A DNA stretch of 64,000 bases from an uncultured Bariatricus sp. (GTDB lineage Bacteria > Bacillota > Clostridia > Lachnospirales > Lachnospiraceae): the NCBI GenBank assembly GCA_934307065.1, contig CAKRCD010000012.1:1-64000 (forward strand), written 5' to 3'. Positions 27,977 through 36,903 of this stretch are shown piece by piece. The notes under the pieces are model-generated. The model ran no database searches and was not told where the DNA came from. It saw nothing but the letters and a program-made list of their open reading frames with translations. How positions within the stretch are numbered: the stretch's first letter is position 1; each line of letters starts with the position of its first letter. A program made the translations under genes and the position numbers.

Positions 27977-29002
27977 ATGGGTAAAAGTGACACAGTATTA
28001 AGTACATGGCTGGGAGATGAAAGACGCTTTGCAGATTTATACAATGGAAGTGTTTTTCAAGGCAGACAGATGGTAAAAGCAGAGAATTTGAAATCAGAGA
28101 AAGAGAATTTCAAAGAATTAATCCAGAATAAGGATGGAATACTGAACCAAATCGAGCGGAACCGGGATATCGTGATGAAGTGGGATGATGGAATTCACCT
28201 GATGATTCTGGCGCGTGAGAATCAGGAAAGGATTCATTATGCCATGCCGGTGAGGACCATGCTATATGATGGACTAAGTTATGCAGAACAGATAAGACAA
28301 CTGAAGAAGAAACGGAAAAAGGGAGAAAAAGTAAACTCGGATGAATTTTTATCTGGAATGAACAAAGAAGACAGATTATATCCGGTTTCTACTCTTGTAT
28401 TTTACTATGGAGATAAGCCGTGGGACGGAAGTGTAGATTTACATGGACTTCTGAAAGAATCAGAGAATCTGGAACTGGAAGAAAAGATAAAGACACTGAT
28501 TCCGAATTACCATATTAATTTATTGGATGTGAATCAAATAGAAGATGCCAGCGTGTATAAAACGGATTTACAAACCATTTTGGAGATGCTAAAATACAGA
28601 CAAGATAAAGAGAGTATGCAGAAGTATGTGCAGGAACATGAAGGATATTTCCGGCATGTAGATAGAGATACATACAATGTATTAAGAGTATTGTTAAAGG
28701 CGGAGAAACAAATGGACGAGATAAAGAATCAGGAGAAGGAGGAAGTGGATATGTGTCAGGCATTACAGGAAATTTTTGATGATGGAAGAAATGAAGGCTT
28801 TATGCAAGGGCGTGAACTTGGCCTTAGTGAGGGACGTGAGCAGGGGCTTAGTGAAGGACATAAATTAGGGCTTAGCGAAGGTCGACAGGAATTGTTGAAT
28901 ATGTTGTCAGACTTGGTACATGATGGCATATTAAATATCGCTCAGGCAGCAGAGAAAGCCGGAAAAAGCGAGGAAGAATTTAAGCAATTAATTCAAAAGT
29001 AA
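27977..29002 (+). CDS. Rpn-family recombination-promoting nuclease / putative transposase
   Basis: The protein has 341 residues from the ATG at 27977, chosen because GAAAGGAGAT sits eight bases upstream. The layout is that of the PDDEXK/Rpn family abundant in Lachnospiraceae: an N-terminal nuclease-like region with WDDGIHLMILARENQERIHYA and PVRTMLYDGLSYAEQI, then LYPVSTLVFYYGDKPWDG. The C-terminal region repeats an eight-residue unit (GRELGLSE, GREQGLSE, GHKLGLSE, about 275-303), seen in many Rpn proteins and prone to copy-number change. It may act in DNA exchange or phage defence. The active-site set is not fully clear by eye. Confidence 0.75.
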   Translation: MGKSDTVLSTWLGDERRFADLYNGSVFQGRQMVKAENLKSEKENFKELIQNKDGILNQIERNRDIVMKWDDGIHLMILARENQERIHYAMPVRTMLYDGLSYAEQIRQLKKKRKKGEKVNSDEFLSGMNKEDRLYPVSTLVFYYGDKPWDGSVDLHGLLKESENLELEEKIKTLIPNYHINLLDVNQIEDASVYKTDLQTILEMLKYRQDKESMQKYVQEHEGYFRHVDRDTYNVLRVLLKAEKQMDEIKNQEKEEVDMCQALQEIFDDGRNEGFMQGRELGLSEGREQGLSEGHKLGLSEGRQELLNMLSDLVHDGILNIAQAAEKAGKSEEEFKQLIQK

Positions 29003-29020
29003 ATGAAAAATAGGGATAAA

Positions 29021-29055
29021 TGGGGCATGATGGCAGGAGTCATGTCCCATTATTT
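29021..29055 (+). terminator. Possible terminator after the Rpn gene
   Basis: TGGGGCATGA (29021-29030) pairs with TCATGTCCCA (29040-29049), one G-U, then TTATTTAT, a weak T-tract. Confidence 0.45.
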
Positions 29056-29094
29056 ATAAGGTAATTTTCAAATTTATAGTCAAAATGTGTGAGA

Positions 29095-29123
29095 TTGACA
29101 ATTATAAATATACAAATTATAAT
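29095..29123 (+). promoter_or_regulatory. Consensus promoter for the ABC-F gene
   Basis: Perfect TTGACA (29095-29100), 17 bases, perfect TATAAT (29118-29123). The leader is only about 27 bases, so no attenuator peptide is evident. Confidence 0.75.
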
Positions 29124-29156
29124 TTAAACACAAATGCGGCAGCATAGGAGGAGAAC

Positions 29157-31004
29157 ATGATTAAAGTAGAAAAATTATCCTATTCCTTTCCGGAGAAGGA
29201 GTTGTATAAGAAAGTGTCTTTTACACTGGAGAACGGTCAGCATGCGGCATTGATTGGAAGCAATGGAACAGGCAAGAGTACTCTGGTGGACATGCTTATG
29301 GATACGGAAAAGTATCTGTATGACGGTAAGATTGTCAAAGAGGAATCCTGCCGGATGGGTTATGTGAGTCAGTTTGCGAAGCGGGACAAAGAGCAGCAGG
29401 TAACTGTATTTGAATTCTTAAGTGAAGATTTCGTTCGCCTTCAAGAAATCAGTGCAAGTCTCTGTGCCGAGATGGCAGTGGCAGAGAATTTGGAAGAAGT
29501 TTTTGAAAAATATCAGAGTGTCCTGGATGAAATCCAGGCAGTTGACGGGGATAATTATGAGGTAAATATCCACCGACAGCTGAAAGTGGCAGGAATGAGT
29601 AAGCTGACAGATTTGGAAATTTCCAAACTGAGCGGCGGGGAATACAAGCTGCTTCAGGTTATCCGTCAAATGCTCTTAAAGCCGGATTTGCTGATTATGG
29701 ACGAACCGGATGTATTTCTGGATTTTGAGAACTTAAACGGTCTTCGGGAGCTGATTAATTCCCACAAGGGAACACTTCTTGTGATTACCCACAACCGGTA
29801 TTTGCTGAATCATTGTTTTGATAAGATTTTACATCTGGAAAATGGGGATATTCAGGAATTTGACGGCAATTACACGGATTATAATTTCTCTTTGATGCAG
29901 AGAAAGATGGAACTTCAGGAACAGGCAGAGGCAGATACGGCAGAGATTGAGCGTTACCAGAAGATGGTGGACCGTCTACGTCAGGATGCGTCTGTGGTAG
30001 CCAGCGTGAACCGAGGAAAGGCGGTAAATGCAAAGGCAACCCAGCTTGCCCGACTGGAGGCACGAAGGATTAAAGAGCCGTTTGTCAATATCCGTCAGCC
30101 GGAGATTCAGTTGCCGAAGGTTACACAGCCGGAGAAAGATTTTTCCGAAGGAGTATTTTCAGGTAAAGAACTTTCAGCAGAAAAAGTTTCCAAAGAAGCA
30201 GTTTCCAAAGAAGCAGTTTCCAAAGAAGACAGGCCCGTCCTGCAAATCCGGGATTTGGGAATTGGGTTTGAAGAACCATTACTGGAGCATGTTTCTTTTG
30301 AATTACATGATCATGAGAAAGTGGCGATTGTAGGACCAAATGGAACAGGAAAGACCACATTGCTGAGAGAAGTGTTCCGCAATAGAAATCCGGCTGTTTC
30401 TATTCCGGCTATTTCTGTTCGTGAGGATGTGACGGTCGGTTTTCTGTCACAGATTCATTCCGATACCTTAAATGAAGACCATACGATTTATGAAGAATTT
30501 GAAGAGCTTGGATTTCAGACAAAGGGGGAAATAGCAGAGTTTCTTGGCAAATATTGCTTTGAAGCAGACACTTTGAGCAATCAGATTGCACATTTATCCG
30601 GTGGTGAGAAGAATTTACTTCAGATTGCGAAGCTGGCAGCAGGAAATGCGGATTTCTTACTCCTTGATGAGCCGACCAGTCATCTGGATACTTATGCACA
30701 GATTGCACTGGAAAAGGCTTTGACGGAGTATAAGGGAGCAGTGTTAATGGTTTCCCATGATTTTTATACCATAGCAGGATGTGCGGATTACGTGCTTTAT
30801 GTCGAAAATCATACATTGAGAAGAATGAGCATCCGTGTATTCCGTAAGACGATTTATCAAGAACATTTTGATAAAGATTATCTGGAACTGGAGCAGAAGA
30901 AAAAGGAACTGGAAACAAGAATCGAACTCAGTATGAAGGCAAAGGACTTTAAGTCTGCCCGGAAGCTAAGTGAGAAACTAGGAGAAATTATTGAAAAACT
31001 GTAG
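29157..31004 (+). CDS. ABC-F family ATP-binding protein
   Basis: The 615-residue protein has two ABC domains and no membrane segments, the ABC-F layout of ribosome-acting factors. Domain 1 has GSNGTGKSTL (34-43), LSGGEYKLLQVIRQML and MDEPDVFLD; domain 2 has GPNGTGKTTL (393-402), LSGGEKNLLQIAKL and LLLDEPTSHLD. The inter-domain linker is long and ends in three SKEAV/SKED repeats (about 340-358), encoded by a repeated 15-base unit. The C-terminus is a charged coiled coil. Some ABC-F proteins protect ribosomes from lincosamides, pleuromutilins or streptogramins; others are housekeeping. Which applies here is not decidable. AGGAGGAG precedes the ATG. Confidence 0.87.
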   Translation: MIKVEKLSYSFPEKELYKKVSFTLENGQHAALIGSNGTGKSTLVDMLMDTEKYLYDGKIVKEESCRMGYVSQFAKRDKEQQVTVFEFLSEDFVRLQEISASLCAEMAVAENLEEVFEKYQSVLDEIQAVDGDNYEVNIHRQLKVAGMSKLTDLEISKLSGGEYKLLQVIRQMLLKPDLLIMDEPDVFLDFENLNGLRELINSHKGTLLVITHNRYLLNHCFDKILHLENGDIQEFDGNYTDYNFSLMQRKMELQEQAEADTAEIERYQKMVDRLRQDASVVASVNRGKAVNAKATQLARLEARRIKEPFVNIRQPEIQLPKVTQPEKDFSEGVFSGKELSAEKVSKEAVSKEAVSKEDRPVLQIRDLGIGFEEPLLEHVSFELHDHEKVAIVGPNGTGKTTLLREVFRNRNPAVSIPAISVREDVTVGFLSQIHSDTLNEDHTIYEEFEELGFQTKGEIAEFLGKYCFEADTLSNQIAHLSGGEKNLLQIAKLAAGNADFLLLDEPTSHLDTYAQIALEKALTEYKGAVLMVSHDFYTIAGCADYVLYVENHTLRRMSIRVFRKTIYQEHFDKDYLELEQKKKELETRIELSMKAKDFKSARKLSEKLGEIIEKL

Positions 31005-31018
31005 GAGTGAAACGTCAT

Positions 31019-31774
31019 ATGGGTATAGGTGAAAATAAATTTGTAAATTCTACAATTCAGAAATTATTTGAACGGAAGTCCGTGCGTGTGTTTGAAGAAA
31101 AAGAAATTTCCGGTAAGGACAAAGAGCTGATTTTAAAAGCGGCGGTCATGGCGCCATCCGCAGGTAATCAGCAACTTTATACCATATTAGACATTACAGA
31201 CCAGAAATTAAAAGATGAATTGACAGTGACTTGTGATAATCAGCCATTTATCGCACAGGCGAAGATGGTTCTGATTTTCTGCGCAGACTGTCAGAAATGG
31301 TATGATGGGTTTAAAGAAGCAGGATGTGGACCGAGACTTCCTGGGGTCGGAGATCTTATTTTAGCTATGTCTGATACAAATATTGCGGCACAGAATGCAG
31401 TGACTGCAGCCCAGAGCCTTGGAATTGGCTCCTGCTATATAGGGGATATTTTGGAAAATTGTGAAAAGCACAGAGAAATGTTAGGTCTTCCACCTTATGT
31501 TGTTCCGGCTGCCATGTTGGTGTTCGGATATCCTACGAAGCAACAGATGGAGCGGAAGAAGCCGGAACGGGTTAAGTTGTCCCATATTGTGCATGAGAAT
31601 GGCTATCGAAAAATGGATGGGGCAGAATTAGTGGAAATGTTCGCACCGAAAGCAGGAATCCGTACATACGAAGAGTGGATGAAAGCATTTTGCGAACGGA
31701 AATATAATTCAGATTTTTCAAAGGAAATGACCCGTTCTGTAGAAGTTTATCTGAAAGACTTTATGAAAAAATAG
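31019..31774 (+). CDS. Nitroreductase-family flavoprotein
   Basis: The protein has 251 residues from the ATG at 31019, which lies 11 bases past TAGGAG; a GTG at 31007 overlaps that ribosome site and is less likely. NFRA/NADPH-oxidoreductase style motifs are seen: LFERKSVRVFEEKEIS, AAVMAPSAGNQQLYTIL, AAQNAVTAAQSLGIGSCYIG and LVFGYPTKQQMERKKPE. These bind FMN and reduce nitro, quinone or other acceptors with NAD(P)H. It follows the ABC-F gene after 14 bases and may share its transcript. Confidence 0.85.
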   Translation: MGIGENKFVNSTIQKLFERKSVRVFEEKEISGKDKELILKAAVMAPSAGNQQLYTILDITDQKLKDELTVTCDNQPFIAQAKMVLIFCADCQKWYDGFKEAGCGPRLPGVGDLILAMSDTNIAAQNAVTAAQSLGIGSCYIGDILENCEKHREMLGLPPYVVPAAMLVFGYPTKQQMERKKPERVKLSHIVHENGYRKMDGAELVEMFAPKAGIRTYEEWMKAFCERKYNSDFSKEMTRSVEVYLKDFMKK

Positions 31775-31793
31775 TCAAAGAAAGGATGAAAGG

Positions 31794-32468
31794 ATGCATC
31801 GTGTTTTAATCGTGGAAGATGACAGAGGAATCAGTGAGGCAGTTAAAGAACAGGCGGAAATGTGGGGATTAGAGGCACAGATCGTGCAGAATTTCCGTGA
31901 TGTGATGGCAGAATTTGCTGCGTGTGATCCGCATCTGGTGTTATTGGACATTTCACTGCCATTTTTTAACGGATATCACTGGTGCAGTGAAATCCGCAGA
32001 GTGTCGAAAGTACCGATTATTTTTATTTCCTCTGCTTCGGATAATATGAACATTATTATGGCAATGAATATGGGAGCTGATGATTTTATTGCCAAGCCCT
32101 TTGACCAGAGTGTGCTGATGGCGAAGGTCCAGGCTATGCTTCGCAGAACCTATGACTTTGCATCTTCAGTTCCGGTTTTAGAACACAGAGGGGCAATGCT
32201 GCATACAGGAGAAAATTCACTGGTTTATCAGGGCCATAAGATTCAGCTTACCAAGAACGAATATAAGATTCTGCTGACGCTGATGGAAAATAAAGAGAAG
32301 GTAGTCAGCCGCGAAAAGCTGATGGAAGTATTGTGGGACAGTGATTCTTTTGTGGATGAAAATACCCTTACCGTCAATGTGGGAAGGCTGCGGAAGAAAC
32401 TGGAGGCGGCAGGTCTTATGGATTTTATTACGACAAAATTCGGAACAGGGTATATCATACAGGATTAG
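31794..32468 (+). CDS. OmpR-family response regulator, BceR-like
   Basis: The protein has 224 residues. The receiver domain has the acidic pocket VEDD, phospho-acceptor Asp52 in LVLLDISLP, the conserved Ser/Thr in FISSAS and Lys in FIAKPFD. The C-terminal winged helix has LTKNEYKILLTLMENK and DENTLTVNVGRLRKKLE. Its setting, upstream of an intramembrane-type kinase and a Bce-like ABC transporter, marks it as a BceR/GraR-type regulator of antimicrobial-peptide resistance. It starts 20 bases after the nitroreductase gene. Confidence 0.9.
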   Translation: MHRVLIVEDDRGISEAVKEQAEMWGLEAQIVQNFRDVMAEFAACDPHLVLLDISLPFFNGYHWCSEIRRVSKVPIIFISSASDNMNIIMAMNMGADDFIAKPFDQSVLMAKVQAMLRRTYDFASSVPVLEHRGAMLHTGENSLVYQGHKIQLTKNEYKILLTLMENKEKVVSREKLMEVLWDSDSFVDENTLTVNVGRLRKKLEAAGLMDFITTKFGTGYIIQD

Positions 32469-32486
32469 CTGAATGGAGGAAGAAAA

Positions 32487-33476
32487 ATGGAATTGTTTGG
32501 TGCATATCTGAAGCAGAGAGTGAAGAGCATTCTTCTGATGTCCGGTTGTGCGATTATTTATTTTGCATGCTTTGCTATGTATCATCTGCCGCTCCGTGCC
32601 ACCATTTATCCCACGATATTATGTGTGGCTCTTGGTATGATTTATCTGATTCTGGATTTTAAGAAAGTAAAGCAGAAGATAGAAGTGCTGCGATATATGG
32701 AAAATGTGCCTGAGGTGTTAGAAGAACATTTACCATCTGCAGAAAGTGTTCTGGAAGCGGCTTATCAAAGTGTACTTCGTGAGCTGTGGAAGAAACAGAA
32801 GGAATTGCAGATGGTAATGAACCGGAATTATCAGGATATGATAGATTACTATACGGTATGGGCACATCAGATTAAGACACCAATTGCATCTATGAGACTC
32901 CATCTGCAAAATGAAGATTCCATGTTAAGCAGACAGCTTTCGGGAGATTTATTCCGGATTGAGCAGTACGTGGAAATGGTGCTTATGTTTCTGCGACTGG
33001 ATTCCGATTCTTCAGATTATGTATTCCGGGAATACGATTTAGATGAAATTGTCCGTGCGGCAGTGAAGAAGTTTTCCGGGGAATTTATCAGTAGGAAAAT
33101 CGGACTTTCTTATGAGAAAATAGAAGAAAAAGTATTGACAGATGAAAAATGGCTGTCTTTTGTTGTAGAGCAGGTGTTGTCAAATGCGCTGAAATATACT
33201 ATGTCGGGAACGGTTTCCATTTATATGGAAGAGGAGCAAATACTCTGTATCCGGGATACGGGAATCGGAATTGCACCGGAGGATTTGCCAAGGATTTTCG
33301 AGAAAGGCTATACGGGATATAACGGGCGGATGGATAAAAAGGCAAGTGGAATCGGACTATATCTATGCAGACGGATTTGTGATAATCTGGGACACAGGAT
33401 TTGGGCCCAGTCGGAGCCGGATAAAGGAACAACCATTCGGATTGATGTAAGCCACAGAAAAATGAAATTCGAATAA
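32487..33476 (+). CDS. Intramembrane-sensing histidine kinase, BceS-like
   Basis: The 329-residue kinase has two membrane helices close together (about 13-31 and 37-56) with almost no extracellular loop. That is the hallmark of BceS-type kinases, which sense through their ABC transporter. The H-box is VWAHQIKTPIASMRLHLQ (His127), followed by VVEQVLSNALKYT (N-box), IRDTGIGIAPEDLPRIFEKGYTG (G1) and ASGIGLYLCRRICDNLGHRI (G2). Its last bases are duplicated just downstream (33462-33476 and 33497-33511). Confidence 0.92.
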   Translation: MELFGAYLKQRVKSILLMSGCAIIYFACFAMYHLPLRATIYPTILCVALGMIYLILDFKKVKQKIEVLRYMENVPEVLEEHLPSAESVLEAAYQSVLRELWKKQKELQMVMNRNYQDMIDYYTVWAHQIKTPIASMRLHLQNEDSMLSRQLSGDLFRIEQYVEMVLMFLRLDSDSSDYVFREYDLDEIVRAAVKKFSGEFISRKIGLSYEKIEEKVLTDEKWLSFVVEQVLSNALKYTMSGTVSIYMEEEQILCIRDTGIGIAPEDLPRIFEKGYTGYNGRMDKKASGIGLYLCRRICDNLGHRIWAQSEPDKGTTIRIDVSHRKMKFE

Positions 33477-33514
33477 GAGATGCATTTGCATAAAAGATGA
33501 AATTCGAATAAATG

Positions 33515-33589
33515 TGACAAAATTGTTAGAAGTGAAGGGAAAATTGTAAGCTGATTCGATGGTGATTCAATTTTCCCTTTTGCTATAAT
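33515..33589 (+). promoter_or_regulatory. BceR-type box, hairpin and -10 of the transporter promoter
   Basis: TGACA-AAAT-TGTTA (33515-33528) fits the TNACA-N4-TGTNA pattern bound by BceR-family regulators. AAGGGAAAATTG (33535-33546) then pairs perfectly with CAATTTTCCCTT (33568-33579), and the run into TTTTGC could end the kinase transcript. A perfect TATAAT (33584-33589) follows without a good -35, as expected of an activated promoter. The transporter gene begins at 33620. Confidence 0.65.
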
Positions 33590-33619
33590 AATGGCAGAAA
33601 TTCGAAAGGGGATTTTGAT

Positions 33620-34384
33620 ATGAGTATATTAGAAGTAAATGGAGTACGCAAAGTGTATGCGACTCGTTTTGGAGGAAACAAAGTGGAAGCACTGAAAAAT
33701 GTAACTTTCAGTGTAGAACGTGGAGAATATGTGGCAATTATGGGAGAATCCGGCTCCGGAAAAACAACCCTGCTGAATATTCTGGCTGCGCTTGATAAGC
33801 CGACGGATGGAACGGTAAAACTGGAGGGTATGGACCTTTCCAAAGTAAAGGAGTCCCAGATGGGAACTTTCCGCAGAGACAATCTGGGATTTGTATTTCA
33901 GGAGTTTAACCTTCTGGACACCTTTACGGTAGAAGATAATATTTACCTTCCGCTTGTGCTTGCGGGCAATCATTACAAGGTAATGGAAAGCAAAATGATG
34001 CCGATTGTGGAGAAGCTTGGAATCAAGCATCTGCTGAAGAAGTACCCATACGAAATATCAGGTGGACAGAAGCAGAGAGTGGCAGTGGCAAGAGCATTGA
34101 TTACCAATCCGAAGCTGATACTTGCGGATGAACCCACCGGGGCACTGGATTCCCGTGCTACCGATGAGTTGTTAAGACTTTTTGAGGATATCAATTATGA
34201 CGGTCAGACCATTGTCATGGTAACCCATTCGGTAAAGGCGGCAAGCCATGCCGGCAGAGTATTATTTATCAAAGACGGGGAAGTATTTCATCAGATATAC
34301 AGAGGAAATCAGAGTGATGAGCAGTTGTATCAAATGATTTCCGCTACACTGACAACTCTTGCGACAGGTGGTGACAGAAGATGA
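33620..34384 (+). CDS. ABC transporter ATP-binding protein, BceA-like
   Basis: This 254-residue MacB-type ATPase has Walker A GESGSGKTTL, Q-loop FVFQEFNLLDTFTVEDNI, signature ISGGQKQRVAVARAL, Walker B LILADEPTGALD and H-loop MVTHS. In Bce systems the ATPase powers a permease that frees lipid-carrier targets from bacitracin- or lantibiotic-like peptides and signals to the kinase. It overlaps the permease start by four bases (ATGA). GAAAGGGGATTTTGAT lies upstream. Confidence 0.95.
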   Translation: MSILEVNGVRKVYATRFGGNKVEALKNVTFSVERGEYVAIMGESGSGKTTLLNILAALDKPTDGTVKLEGMDLSKVKESQMGTFRRDNLGFVFQEFNLLDTFTVEDNIYLPLVLAGNHYKVMESKMMPIVEKLGIKHLLKKYPYEISGGQKQRVAVARALITNPKLILADEPTGALDSRATDELLRLFEDINYDGQTIVMVTHSVKAASHAGRVLFIKDGEVFHQIYRGNQSDEQLYQMISATLTTLATGGDRR

Positions 34385-36414
34385 GAATCAATGTGTATCC
34401 AAAACTAGCTTGGGAGGGAATCCGCAAAAATAAACGACTTTATGTTCCATATATTGCCATGGGAGCCTTAATGGTCATGATGTACTACCTGCTCCGGTTT
34501 CTTCAGGATTCACCTGTTATCGGAGTGATGAGAGGGGCAGTTACTTTGTCAACGGTGTTACCTATGGGCTATGCCGTGATTGCAATCTTTTCTATCATTT
34601 TTCTGTTTTATACCAATTCCTTTTTGATTCGTCAGAGATATCGGGAGTTCGGATTATACAATATTCTTGGTATGAACAAGCAGAATGTGTGTATGATTAT
34701 GGCATGGGAAAATATTTTCGTAGGCGGTCTTGCCATTGTGACAGGACTGGCGGCCGGAATCCTACTGTCCAAAGGAGCAGAACTTGTTCTGTTTAATCTG
34801 GTTCATATGGATATTTCCTTTGACTTGCGTATTAGTGCTGTTTCTGTCTTTTATACTATTACGGGGTATATTATAATTTATCTGATTCTTCTCCTGAATT
34901 CAGTAATCAAAGTATGGTTTGCCAAACCGCTTGATTTGTTAAAGAGCAATAAAGTGGGCGAGAAAATGCCGAAGCGTACATGGGTTTATGCGGCAGTAGG
35001 TATGGTTCTGCTCGGAGCTGCTTACTATCTGGCGGTCAGCATCAAGGAGCCGCTTACAGCACTGATGTATTTCTTCCTGGCAGTAATTATGGTTATTATC
35101 GGTACCTACGCACTTTTTATGGCAGGTTCCGTGGTACTTTGCAGGATTTTGCAGAAGAATAAACGTTATTATTATCAGCCAAATCATTTCATATCGGTTT
35201 CTTCCATGATGTACCGTATGAAGCGGAATGGAGCCGGACTTGCATCCATTTGCATTTTACTTACCATGGTTCTGGTTATGCTTTCATCTACCACCAGTCT
35301 GTACTTCGGGATTGAGGATTCCTTAGTTGGAAGATATCCACATTCCGTAAATGTCGTCGTAGGGTTCAGTGATGTGGAGGACTTGAATTCGGAAAATCTG
35401 AAGAAATTATATGAAGCAGTCCGGGAAAACAGTCCGGAAGTAAAGGAGACAGATTGTTATACCGTGGGAGGTACCTCCGGGTTATTTTCTGACCAGGGAA
35501 TCAATCTGGATGTGACTTCAGTGGACGTAAGCATGAATGATTATGAACAGGTAGGGACATTGCAGGTAATGTCACTGGAAGAATATAACCGCTTATGTGA
35601 TGCAGATGAAACCTTAAACGCAGATGAATGTCTGCTTTATGCCAACCGGATTACGTATGATTCGGATACATTTACCATTGTAGACGGAGCAAGTTACAAG
35701 GTTAAGAAGATGTTGGATAACTGTGTAAAAGATGGCGACTTGGATTCTATGATGAATCCAAGTATGATTATGGTAGTACCGGATTTTGAAGAATGTTTAA
35801 AGACCGTGTCCGATTTTCGTACACGGACTGAGGGAACCGTGATGGCACTCAGGTGGAAATGTGGATATGATGTGGAAAGTACAGAGCAGGAAACCAAAGA
35901 GGCAGAGGCAATTGAAGAAAGTCTGGCGAGGTTATCGGAAACAAAGTCTGTGGACGGCCTTATTTTTTACAGCGTTGACAGTCGGGAAGATAACCGGGAG
36001 TCATTCTATGATTTGAATGGAAGTTTATTCTTCCTTGGTATTGTACTGAGTACGGTATTTTTGCTGGCAGCGGTTATGATTATCTATTATAAACAACTTT
36101 CAGAAGGGTATGAAGATTACACTCGCTATGAAATTATGCAGAAGGTAGGAATGACGAAACAGGACATCAGAAAGAGTATCAACTCCCAGATGCTGACCGT
36201 ATTTTTCTCGCCATTATTGATGGCAGGGCTTCATCTGTGCTTTGCCTTCCCATTTCTGTGGAAGATTATGATGATGTTTGGATTAAATAACCGAACATTG
36301 ATTATCGCAATAACTGTGATATGTTATATTATATTTGGTATTTTCTATGTGGTTGTTTATAAAATTACATCGAATTTATACTTTTATATCGTCAGTGGTA
36401 ATAAAAGAGTGTAA
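34381..36414 (+). CDS. FtsX-family permease, BceB-like
   Basis: The 677-residue protein has about ten membrane helices. The N-terminal IRKNKRLYVPYIAMGALMVMMYYL and RQRYREFGLYNILGMNKQN are the usual BceB opening. A large extracellular domain (about 315-540, beginning TTSLYFGIEDSLVGRYPHS) lies before the last three helices and is thought to recognise the peptide complex. RYEIMQKVGMTKQDIRKSINSQ precedes the final helices. Together with 31794-33620 it forms a complete Bce-like resistance module; the inducer is unknown. Confidence 0.92.
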   Translation: MRINVYPKLAWEGIRKNKRLYVPYIAMGALMVMMYYLLRFLQDSPVIGVMRGAVTLSTVLPMGYAVIAIFSIIFLFYTNSFLIRQRYREFGLYNILGMNKQNVCMIMAWENIFVGGLAIVTGLAAGILLSKGAELVLFNLVHMDISFDLRISAVSVFYTITGYIIIYLILLLNSVIKVWFAKPLDLLKSNKVGEKMPKRTWVYAAVGMVLLGAAYYLAVSIKEPLTALMYFFLAVIMVIIGTYALFMAGSVVLCRILQKNKRYYYQPNHFISVSSMMYRMKRNGAGLASICILLTMVLVMLSSTTSLYFGIEDSLVGRYPHSVNVVVGFSDVEDLNSENLKKLYEAVRENSPEVKETDCYTVGGTSGLFSDQGINLDVTSVDVSMNDYEQVGTLQVMSLEEYNRLCDADETLNADECLLYANRITYDSDTFTIVDGASYKVKKMLDNCVKDGDLDSMMNPSMIMVVPDFEECLKTVSDFRTRTEGTVMALRWKCGYDVESTEQETKEAEAIEESLARLSETKSVDGLIFYSVDSREDNRESFYDLNGSLFFLGIVLSTVFLLAAVMIIYYKQLSEGYEDYTRYEIMQKVGMTKQDIRKSINSQMLTVFFSPLLMAGLHLCFAFPFLWKIMMMFGLNNRTLIIAITVICYIIFGIFYVVVYKITSNLYFYIVSGNKRV

Positions 36415-36445
36415 ATCATATAGAATAAGTTTTTCATTGTCAAAC

Positions 36446-36488
36446 GGAGACTTGTCATTTAGAAGATGGCAGGTCTCTGTTTTTTTTG
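36446..36488 (+). terminator. Terminator after the Bce-like permease
   Basis: GGAGACTTGTCAT (36446-36458) pairs with ATGGCAGGTCTCT (36465-36478) with G-U pairs, then TTTTTTTT. Confidence 0.85.
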
Positions 36489-36526
36489 ATGAACGTTTCT
36501 CAATAGGGAAAAAATAGGAAAAAAGG

Positions 36527-36555
36527 TTGACAAATACCACACGGGGGTATAGTAT
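36527..36555 (+). promoter_or_regulatory. csoR-copA promoter with overlapping CsoR operator
   Basis: TTGACA (36527-36532), 17 bases, TAGTAT (36550-36555). The spacer is filled by ATACCACACGGGGGTAT (36534-36550), a G/C-rich dyad of the CsoR operator type. Copper-free CsoR bound here would cover both boxes. Confidence 0.78.
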
Positions 36556-36585
36556 ATTGGTAGATAAGAAAAAGGAGGAAACCAT

Positions 36586-36882
36586 ATGGAGCGAGAGTGT
36601 TGCCATAAGAAGAAAAAACGTTCAGAAGCAGAATTGAAGAAGCTTGTGAACAGACTCAGCCGTATAGAGGGGCAGGTGCGGGGACTGAAGCGCATGGTTC
36701 AGGAAGATGCCTATTGTATTGACATTCTGACTCAGGCGGCAGCAGTGAATGCAGCGCTGAACAGCTTTAATAAGCAGCTTTTGGCTGAACATATAAAAAC
36801 ATGTGTGACGAATGATATTCGGGCAGGTAAGGATGAGACTGTGGATGAACTGGTAGCGACCTTACAAAAGCTAATGAAGTAG
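36586..36882 (+). CDS. csoR: Copper-sensing repressor CsoR
   Basis: The 98-residue all-helical repressor of the CsoR/RcnR family has the Cu(I) ligand set Cys44 (in DAYCIDILTQ), His69 and Cys73 (in EHIKTC), the canonical C-H-C copper pattern. RLSRIEGQVRGLKRMV (about 23-38) is the DNA-binding surface. An extra Cys5-Cys6-His7 and a Lys run open the protein. Cu(I) binding releases DNA and induces copA 21 bases downstream. AAAGGAGGAAACC precedes the ATG. Confidence 0.94.
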   Translation: MERECCHKKKKRSEAELKKLVNRLSRIEGQVRGLKRMVQEDAYCIDILTQAAAVNAALNSFNKQLLAEHIKTCVTNDIRAGKDETVDELVATLQKLMK

Positions 36883-36903
36883 AGTGAATGAAGCAGAGGT
36901 GAT

